Shown in pieces: positions 37,813 through 44,868 of a stretch of 64,000 bases of DNA. Origin of the DNA: Bacteroidales bacterium (GTDB lineage: Bacteria > Bacteroidota > Bacteroidia > Bacteroidales > Bacteroidaceae); NCBI GenBank assembly GCA_015654535.1, contig JAATGU010000090.1, positions 1 through 64,000 on the forward strand. The letters run 5' to 3'. The position numbers and the translations under genes were made by a program. Position 1 is the first letter of the stretch. Each line of letters begins with the position of its first letter. Under the pieces are notes generated by a model. That model saw nothing but the letters and a program-made list of their open reading frames with translations, made no database searches and was not told the DNA's origin.

Positions 37813-37829
37813 AGTTTATCTATCGAAGA

Positions 37830-39122
37830 ATGAAACAAGAATTTATTAGCAGGCGGGAATTTTTAAGAAACCTCGGAATTGCAGGTACAGGTGCCGTATT
37901 AGCTGCAAGTCCGTGGTTATCTGCTTTTTCTGAAGTGGTATTAACAGGTAAAGAAAAATGTCGTTTGGGCATTATCGGTACTGGATCACGCGGACAGTTT
38001 CATACTGGGTTTCTATTGAAGAACCCAAAGGTGGAAATTGTTGCACTGTGCGATATCTATCGTCCGTCAATAGAAGAAGCCCATAAACTTGTTCCTTCGG
38101 CGAAAGTGTATAGTGACTACCGGAAGTTATTGGAAGATAAAACTATTGATGCCGTCCTCGTGGCAACTCCCCTGAATACTCATTACGGGATTGTGATGGA
38201 TGCATTCGATGCAGGCAAGCATGTGCTTTGTGAGAAGTGCATCGGCTACAGTATGGAAGAATGCCACAAGATGTATAAACGTCATCAGGAAACCGGTCTA
38301 ATTTTTTTCACCGGACAACAACGTCTTTTCGATCCACGTTACATCAAAGCCATGGAGATGATTCATTCCGGCGTATTTTGAGAAATCAATGCCATTCGTA
38401 CCTTTTGGAATAGGAATGGAGATTGGAGAAAGCCCATTCCTTCGCCTGAACTGGAACATCTCATTAATTGGCGACTGTATCGGGAATCTTCCAAAGGACT
38501 GATGACCGAACTTGCTTGTCATCAATTGCAAATCGGTAGCTGGGCTTTGTGCAAACTTCCTGAGAAAGTTATGGGACACGGTGCTATAACTTTTTGGAAA
38601 GACGGTAGAGAGGTATATGACAACATTAGTTGTATCTACGTATTTGATAATGGGGTGAAAATGACATTTGATTCCGTTATTTCTAACAAATTTTATGGGC
38701 TAGAAGAACAAATAATGGGCCATTTGGGAACAGTGGAGCCAGAACTTGGCAAATATTTCTTTGAAGATACGCCTCCTGCACCTGGATTTTTGCAGATGGT
38801 GAATGACTTCGAGAACAAACTTTTTGGCTCACTTCCTTTTGCCGGAACGAGCTGGGCCCCGGAAACAGCAAACGAGAACAAGGGTGAGTACATACTTGGA
38901 GAACGGCTAAATACAGATGGAACATCGCTACTGTTGGATGCTTTTGTAGAGGCTGTCATCACACGACGGCAGCCTATTCGGGTTGCTGAAGAAGGCTACT
39001 ACGCAAGTGTACTTTGCCTGCTAGGACATCAAGCGATTGAAGAAGGATGTATCCTTCCTTTCCCTGATGAATATAAGATTAATTATTTGAATCACCAACC
39101 TCAAACACAGATTGGAGTATGA
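37830..39122 (+). pseudogene. Gfo/Idh/MocA family oxidoreductase interrupted by an in-frame TGA
   Basis: The two halves are in one frame and together give a ~430-residue oxidoreductase split by a single TGA at 38379-38381. The N-terminal half has a twin-arginine signal (SRREFLRNLG), the NAD-binding GIIGTGSRGQ and LCDIYRPS, and the CEKCIGYS lysine-region motif (EKP in most relatives; here EKC). After the stop the text continues EINAIRTFWNRNGDWRKP and so on to the end. Relatives normally read GEI at this spot, so GGA to TGA is the simplest change. Readthrough or sequencing error cannot be excluded. It is the first gene of a run toward DUF1080. Confidence 0.85.
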
Positions 39123-39370
39123 AAGATGTCCTCATTACTGCTCGAAGAAAGAAAAAGGAGTTAATCACATTGCTGGTCTGCTTTTTTTTGGCTAATATTG
39201 CCAATCTTTATGCGATTATTGCTTACCACACTCCTGTTTCCGAACTGATTACGTCCATTTTCTACGTAATCATTTTTGCTATTGCACTCTATATATTCTG
39301 GTGCTTAGTACGATTGCTTGGATATGGATTGAGAATATTGTTCTCAAAAAAAGAACAAAATGTTGACTGA
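39119..39370 (+). CDS. Small membrane protein of unknown function
   Basis: An 83-residue protein with a basic start (RRKKKE) and two hydrophobic segments (about 16-34 and 43-68), ending in a charged tail. It overlaps the stop of the preceding gene by 4 bases (ATGA), and its own stop abuts the ATG of the ApbE-like gene, so it is translationally coupled to both. It is not a family I recognise. The coupling suggests it is a membrane partner of the flavin transferase or the oxidoreductase. Confidence 0.75.
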   Translation: MKDVLITARRKKKELITLLVCFFLANIANLYAIIAYHTPVSELITSIFYVIIFAIALYIFWCLVRLLGYGLRILFSKKEQNVD

Positions 39371-40258
39371 ATGAAAAACATTACTATACGACACTTGACA
39401 AAGCCAATGAGCAACGGAAGTCAGTTACTATATGCATGGTTTACTTCGATGCACACGCGTGTAGACATCCTGTTTCACGGACGAGATGAAAAAAATATGC
39501 AACTCGCTATTGTTAACTTGATACATGACGAATTGCAGCGGCTGGAACAACTTGCTAACTGCTATGATAACAGCGAGCTCTCGCGAATTAATAAGGAAGC
39601 AGCTCGACATCCGTTAACAGTTAGTTCCGAACTTTTCGAAATCCTTTCTTTCTGTCTATCTGCGCATAAACGTACACTTGGTTGTTTCGATATTGCAATC
39701 CACTCCGATAATTATGATAAGGAAACTATCTACGCTATAAGTTTGTCGGCTGTAGATCGAACAGTTTCCTTTAATCTACCGGGTGTACAAATAGACCTCT
39801 CCGGCTATCTAAAAGGATATGCTATAGAACGGATACGAAGTATCCTGAATGATTGCGGACAGGGAAATGCTTTGATTAACTTGGGCAATAGCTCTGTTCT
39901 TGCTTTGGGCAATCACCCATACGGTGAAGGCTGGAAAGTTGGTTTCGGAGGTGGAATGAGTAGTGATTGCGGCGAAGACGAAGTATGGCTTTTTAATGAG
40001 TGTTTAACCACCTCAGGCAATGATTCGGAAGAGCGGAGACATATTATTGACCCGCGCAACGGTAAACCAGTTGAAGGGCATTGGCAAGTAGCCGTCGTGA
40101 CAGATAGCGGGATGGAAGGTGAAATTCTGTCTACTGCTTTGTTTGTCGTTATGATTAATGAGAGAGAAGAGTTACTGAAGCGTTTCTCACCTCGCTGGAT
40201 TCAGTATCTTTCTGCGGATAAATTATATCCTCTAGGGAGGAAAGATACTTATGTATGA
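39371..40258 (+). CDS. ApbE-like FAD:protein FMN transferase
   Basis: A 295-residue member of the ApbE family, which attaches FMN covalently to Ser/Thr of target flavoproteins. Visible motifs are MHTRVDIL, NCYDNSELSRIN (about 65-76), VQIDLSGYLKGYAIERI (about 137-153, the core motif), ALINLGNSSVLALG (about 164-177; most relatives have LGGN), and HIIDPRNGKP (about 221-230). There is no signal peptide, unlike the periplasmic lipoprotein ApbE, so it would act in the cytoplasm. It directly abuts the small membrane protein gene and precedes a second oxidoreductase. Confidence 0.85.
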   Translation: MKNITIRHLTKPMSNGSQLLYAWFTSMHTRVDILFHGRDEKNMQLAIVNLIHDELQRLEQLANCYDNSELSRINKEAARHPLTVSSELFEILSFCLSAHKRTLGCFDIAIHSDNYDKETIYAISLSAVDRTVSFNLPGVQIDLSGYLKGYAIERIRSILNDCGQGNALINLGNSSVLALGNHPYGEGWKVGFGGGMSSDCGEDEVWLFNECLTTSGNDSEERRHIIDPRNGKPVEGHWQVAVVTDSGMEGEILSTALFVVMINEREELLKRFSPRWIQYLSADKLYPLGRKDTYV

Positions 40259-40312
40259 AATCGATAAAGTTGACTTCGAAAAAACATAATATTAACTAAT
40301 CAATGAAAAACT

Positions 40313-41737
40313 ATGGTATCCAGAAGAAATTTTCTTAAGACTATGACAATGGCGTCTGCTGGACTGGCAATAGGCTCAAACGATTTGCTGAACGCTATTC
40401 CGTTGAATGTTGGACAAAAGCTAAAGGGGAAAGCCAAAGTAAAGATAGCTTATATAGGTATTGGCAACAGAGGCGAGCAAATCATAGAAGAATTTGCTCG
40501 AACAGGGATGGTTGAAGTGGTTGCACTCTGCGATGTGGACATGGGAGCCAAACATACACAGAAGGTTATCGGCATGTATCCCAAAGCGAGACAATTTCGA
40601 GATTTCCGGCAGATGTTTGATAAGGCGGGGACTGAATTCGACGCAGTAGCCATAGCTACGCCCGATCATTCACATTTTCCCATCAGTATGCTGGCTCTGG
40701 CATCAGGTAAGCATGTATATGTAGAAAAACCTTTGGCGCGTACTTTCTATGAGGCAGAGTTATTGATGCAAGCTGCGCGCCGACATCCGGAGCTGGCAAC
40801 GCAAGTGGGAAATCAGGGACATTCCGAGGCTAATTACTTTCAGTTTAAAGCATGGTTGGATGCGGGTATCATCAAGGATGTTACAGCTGTTACAGCCCAC
40901 ATGAATAACGTCCGCCGCTGGCATAAATGGGACTCCAATATCTACAAACTGCCCGAAGCGCAATCTATCCCAAAAGATATGGATTGGAATACATGGCTTG
41001 GAGTTGTTCCATATCATGAATACAACGAAAAATACCATCAGGGCGAATGGCGCTGTTGGTATGATTTCGGTATGGGAACTTTAGGCGATTGGGGTGCACA
41101 TATCCTCGATACCGTACACGAGTTTCTCGAACTTGGCTTGCCGTACGAAGTGTCAATGTTATACGAGAAGGGACATAATGATTATTTCTATCCTTACTCT
41201 TCCACTATCCTATTCCGCTTTCCGCAACGCAAGGGAATGCCACCCGTGGATATCACATGGTATGACGGGCTGGATAATCTGCCGCCTATTCCTCCTGGAT
41301 ATGGTGTATCTGGTTTGGATCCCAATATTCCCAAAACAAATCAAGGGGACACCTCTGCTTCGCAATTGAATCCAGGAAAAATTATCTACACGAAAGATTT
41401 GATATTTAAAGGAGGAAGCCATGGAAGCACGCTGTCTATCATTCCTGAAGAAAAGGCAAGAGAGATGGCGGATAAATTACCGGAAGTACCCAAAAGTCCT
41501 TCCAATCATTTTGAAAATTTCTTGTTGGCATGTAACGGCATCGAAAAAACACGTTCATCGTTCGAAATTAATGGTGTGTTGAGTCAGGTATTCTCACTCG
41601 GTGTAATGGCTCAACGCCTCAATACTCAGTTGTTCTTTGACAGCCGTACGAAACAAATTACAAACAATGAATTTGCTAATTCAATGCTGGCAGGAATCCC
41701 TCCGCGTAAGGGTTGGGAAGAATTTTATAAGTTATAA
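40313..41737 (+). CDS. Gfo/Idh/MocA family oxidoreductase (Tat-exported)
   Basis: A 474-residue NAD(P)-dependent sugar oxidoreductase with a twin-arginine signal (SRRNFLKTMTMASAG). Rossmann motif AYIGIGNRGEQI (about 45-56), LCDVDMG, then IATPDHSHF and VEKPLAR (about 139-145), the catalytic-lysine motif. The C-terminal part has WHKWDSN, DWGAHILDTVHEF and the long loop after PPIPPGYG common in Bacteroides PUL members. Such enzymes can oxidise the C3 hydroxyl of a glycoside to a keto group with a tightly bound cofactor. It lies 54 bases after the ApbE-like gene and 37 before GH105. Confidence 0.92.
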   Translation: MVSRRNFLKTMTMASAGLAIGSNDLLNAIPLNVGQKLKGKAKVKIAYIGIGNRGEQIIEEFARTGMVEVVALCDVDMGAKHTQKVIGMYPKARQFRDFRQMFDKAGTEFDAVAIATPDHSHFPISMLALASGKHVYVEKPLARTFYEAELLMQAARRHPELATQVGNQGHSEANYFQFKAWLDAGIIKDVTAVTAHMNNVRRWHKWDSNIYKLPEAQSIPKDMDWNTWLGVVPYHEYNEKYHQGEWRCWYDFGMGTLGDWGAHILDTVHEFLELGLPYEVSMLYEKGHNDYFYPYSSTILFRFPQRKGMPPVDITWYDGLDNLPPIPPGYGVSGLDPNIPKTNQGDTSASQLNPGKIIYTKDLIFKGGSHGSTLSIIPEEKAREMADKLPEVPKSPSNHFENFLLACNGIEKTRSSFEINGVLSQVFSLGVMAQRLNTQLFFDSRTKQITNNEFANSMLAGIPPRKGWEEFYKL

Positions 41738-41774
41738 TAATTATTTTTAGTTCTGTTTAATAAAAAATATCGTC

Positions 41775-42878
41775 ATGCGTAAAAAAGTATTTTTATTATT
41801 ATTTATTTTCCCTTTTCATTTATTATTTGCTCAAATTAATATGCTAACTGATTTGCCGAAAGGGTACACTCCCCAAGAAATAGGTAAACGCTTGGCGTAT
41901 CATTTTGTAGATGGAAAGCATATGCTTCATGCCGGAAAATGGATTAGTTATCCGGAAACGTTTAATTGGAATGGAGCTCTTAAGTTTGCTGCGATGACAA
42001 AAGACAAAAAGCTCCTTAAACTTTTACAAGATAAATTTGAACCCTTGTTCACAACAGAAAAGGCACTGTTACCCATTATGAATCATGTCGATTTGAATAT
42101 GTTTGGAAGTTTACCTTTGGGACTGTATCAAATCACAAAAGAAAAGCGGTATTTGGATTTGGGAATACCTTATGCTGATACCCAATGGGAAGCTCCTGAA
42201 AGTGCGAATCCGGAGCAAAAGGCATGGGCTGAAAAAGGCTATTCTTGGCAAACGCGTCTATGGATTGATGATATGTATATGATTACTATTATACAAACCC
42301 AAGCTTATAAAGTGACCAGAGACCGGAAGTATATTGATCGGGCGGCAAAAGAAATGATGCTCTATTTGGATGAACTACAGCGTCCGAATGGCCTTTTTTA
42401 TCATGCGCCGGATGTACCGTTCTATTGGGGTCGGGGAAATGGATGGATGGCCGCTGGTATGGCGGAGTTACTTCAGTGTTTACCCAAAAACAGTAAAGAC
42501 CGACCTCGTATCCTTAAAGGTTATCGAGCAATGATGGAAAGTTTGAAGAATTATCAGACTTCAAAAGGTTTGTGGAATCAGTTGATTGATGAATCGGATT
42601 GCTGGGCGGAAACATCCGGATCGGCCATGTTTACTTTTGCACTTATTACAGGTGTAAAAAATGGCTGGCTGGATGCAAAAGAATATGCTCCTGTCGTTCG
42701 AAAAGCCTGGATGGCTTTAGTCTCATATATCAACGACCGGGATGAAGTAACGGAGGTTTGTGTAGGGACGAATAAAAAGAATGACAAACAGTACTATTAC
42801 GATCGTCCACGCCATGCAGGCGATTATCACGGGCAGGCTCCCTATCTTTGGTGCGCTGTCGCTCTATTAGAAAAATGA
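41775..42878 (+). CDS. Glycoside hydrolase family 105 (unsaturated uronyl hydrolase)
   Basis: A 367-residue secreted (alpha/alpha)6-barrel enzyme with signal peptide (RKKVFLLLFIFPFHLLFA). Family motifs: SWQTRLWIDDMYM (about 157-169, with the catalytic Asp), VPFYWGRGNGWMAAGMAELL (about 215-234), SDCWAETSGSAMFTFAL (about 275-291), and the C-terminal DYHGQAPYLWCAVALL. GH105 enzymes hydrate the double bond of unsaturated galacturonyl or glucuronyl ends left by lyases. No lyase gene is in this window, so the substrate may come from outside or be another uronide. It is flanked by the oxidoreductase and DUF1080 genes. Confidence 0.88.
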   Translation: MRKKVFLLLFIFPFHLLFAQINMLTDLPKGYTPQEIGKRLAYHFVDGKHMLHAGKWISYPETFNWNGALKFAAMTKDKKLLKLLQDKFEPLFTTEKALLPIMNHVDLNMFGSLPLGLYQITKEKRYLDLGIPYADTQWEAPESANPEQKAWAEKGYSWQTRLWIDDMYMITIIQTQAYKVTRDRKYIDRAAKEMMLYLDELQRPNGLFYHAPDVPFYWGRGNGWMAAGMAELLQCLPKNSKDRPRILKGYRAMMESLKNYQTSKGLWNQLIDESDCWAETSGSAMFTFALITGVKNGWLDAKEYAPVVRKAWMALVSYINDRDEVTEVCVGTNKKNDKQYYYDRPRHAGDYHGQAPYLWCAVALLEK

Positions 42879-42925
42879 CAGTATAAGAAGCTACTACAAT
42901 TTTGCATTGTTAGAAATAAAAAGAT

Positions 42926-44274
42926 ATGAAGAAGAATTTTTTATTGATTTTACTTTTATTTTGTGCCGCCTTTTTGTCGGCACAAAACTGGGAACCTCTT
43001 TTCAATGGCAAGAACCTGAAAGGATGGAAAAAGCTGAATGGAAAGGCTGAGTATAAAGTCGTAGGCGATGCCATTATAGGTGTACCTAAAATGGGAACTC
43101 CCAATACTTTTCTGGCAACAATCAAAAACTATGGAGACTTTATCCTTGAGTTTGATTTCAAAATAGAGAATGGATTAAACTCTGGAGTACAATTTCGTAG
43201 CGAGAGTAAGAAGGATTATCAAAAAGGCCGTGTACATGGCTATCAATTTGAAATCGATCCGTCATCCCGCGCTTGGTCGGGCGGTATCTATGATGAAGCG
43301 CGCCGCAACTGGATATATCCTTTGATACTGAATCCGTCTGCGAAGACAGCTTTTAAGAATAACGAATGGAATAAAGCCCGTATTGAGGCTTTCGGTAATT
43401 CTATACGTACATGGATCAACGGCGTTCCCTGCGCTAATATTTGGGATGATGTGACACCGACTGGATTTATTGCTTTGCAGGTACATTCCATCGATAATAT
43501 TGCTGATGAAGGGAAAACTGTTAGTTGGAAAAATATCCGAATCTGTACAACTGATGTAGAACGCTATCAGACACAGAAAACTCAGGAAGCGCCGGAAATT
43601 AATTTGATTCCTAACTCGATTTCTCCACGTGAAGCAAAAGATGGATGGGCCTTACTTTGGGATGGAAGACGAGTGAAGGTTGGAGAGGAGCTAAACTTTC
43701 AACTTTTCCGGCAAAAGGCTGGATAATGGAAGACGGTATCTTGAAAGTTATGAAGAGTGGAGGAGCTGAATCGGCTAATGGTGGTGACATCGTGACTACC
43801 CGCAAATACAAGAACTTTATTCTGAAAGTAGATTTTAAGATTACTGAAGGTGCAAATAGTGGGGTCAAATACTTCGTTAGTCCTGATTTGAATAAAGGAG
43901 AAGGTTCTGCTATCGGTTGTGAGTTTCAGATACTTGATGACGACAAACATCCTGACGCAAAACTCGGTGTAAAAGGGAACAGAAAATTGGGTTCATTATA
44001 TGATCTTATTCCTGCTCCCCAAAATAAGCCTTTTAACAAAAAAGAATTCAATACGGCCACCATTATAGTAAAAGGTAATTATGTGGAACACTGGCTGAAT
44101 GGAGTAAAACTTATCGAATACACACGTAACAATGATATGTGGAATGCTTTGGTCGCGTACAGCAAATACAAGAATTGGCCTGATTTTGGTAATCTTGCAG
44201 AAGGTAATATTCTATTACAGGACCACGGGAATGAAGTATGGTTTAAGAATATTAAAATTAAGGAACTGAAATAG
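42926..44274 (+). pseudogene. Tandem DUF1080 (3-keto-disaccharide hydrolase-like) protein, frameshifted
   Basis: The first frame (42926-43726) gives a signal peptide ([14 protein letters not shown]) and one full DUF1080 domain ([17 protein letters not shown] onward, to about residue 210). The second frame (43645-44274) gives the second DUF1080 domain. The break is near 43664-43675: restoring one A in GGATGGAAGACG would give [11 protein letters not shown], the normal domain start. So this was one two-domain protein of about 448 residues. An ATG at 43645 could restart the second half but would lack a signal. DUF1080 proteins of this type hydrolyse 3-keto-glycosides. Confidence 0.85.
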
Positions 44275-44284
44275 AAATATCTTA

Positions 44285-44328
44285 AGGAAGGGTGTGTTAG
44301 ATAAAAAGACATGCCTTTCTATTTTTAT
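44285..44328 (+). terminator. Terminator of the DUF1080 operon
   Basis: AGGAAGG (44285 onward) pairs with CCTTTCT (44314-44320), extended by a further short stem after a bulge, followed by ATTTTTAT. It begins 11 bases after the stop codon. Confidence 0.6.
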
Positions 44329-44586
44329 AAATGCAGATTACAATTCATCATTTGTATAAACTATCACATGATAGTGACAGATTAAATCGGAACTAGTTCA
44401 AATAACTACTACTAGAAAAACACACTGTTTTGTTTTTCGCTAATCGGGAATAATGTGAAGCTTTGATAATAGGGTATCAGTCCTTACTAAATGATTTTTT
44501 CCTTATAGGTTATCAAATGCTTGTTACTAATCTATTTCTGTTTTGATCTTTTTATTTATTGTTGTCCGGTAAGCTTGACACTTCTT

Positions 44587-44629
44587 AAAAACACATTGCT
44601 AGTCGATTGATATTAAGCAATGCGTTTTT
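44587..44629. terminator. Bidirectional terminator between convergent genes
   Basis: AAAAACACATTGCT (44587-44600) pairs with AGCAATGCGTTTTT (44616-44629) with one mismatch. The A-run on one side and T-run on the other make it work in both directions, as needed between DUF1080 (+) and the minus-strand gene. Confidence 0.7.
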
Positions 44630-44684
44630 ATATTTTCTTATTCCAAGCCACTTTATTCAAAAAGCAATGGTTGTATAGGATTCC

Positions 44685-44723
44685 TTTCTCTGCTTTTATT
44701 TATGAATTTTAATAGCAGAGAAA
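44685..44723. terminator. 10-bp hairpin
   Basis: TTTCTCTGCT (44685-44694) is fully complementary to AGCAGAGAAA (44714-44723) with a 19-base AT-rich loop. No T-run follows on either strand, so a role in termination is uncertain. Confidence 0.4.
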
Positions 44724-44868
44724 AAATAGTCTGTCCGGTAAAATATGTACTTTTACTCTGATTTTTACTGTTGAAAGAACATTTACCGGACACTAATAAC
44801 TATAACTATGAATATAGAGTATAGGCAAAGAGGCCCTGAATATTGAATTCATTATATGCGCACTAAAA

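Larger units (their letters stand above)
44563..44792. repeat. 230-bp segment bounded by inverted TGTCCGGTAA ends
   Basis: TGTCCGGTAA occurs at 44563-44572 and again at 44732-44742 (as TGTCCGGTAAA), and its complement TTTACCGGACA at 44782-44792. The outermost pair would bound a 230-bp element with no coding capacity, like a MITE or nested insertion-sequence ends. No target duplication is evident, so this is tentative. Confidence 0.4.
44275..44868. other. 594-base gap between convergent genes
   Basis: No gene is seen. It contains three hairpins (44285-44328, 44587-44629, 44685-44723) and three copies of a TGTCCGGTAA motif, described separately. Confidence 0.6.

Noticed and set aside
38379-38381. 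TGA as a selenocysteine codon
   Set aside because: Gfo/Idh enzymes are not selenoproteins, the position is normally Gly, and no selenocysteine-insertion hairpin is evident.
43645-43726. Programmed frameshift in DUF1080
   Set aside because: The break region GGATGGAAGACG lacks a slippery heptamer and no downstream stimulatory structure is apparent; a one-base deletion is simpler.
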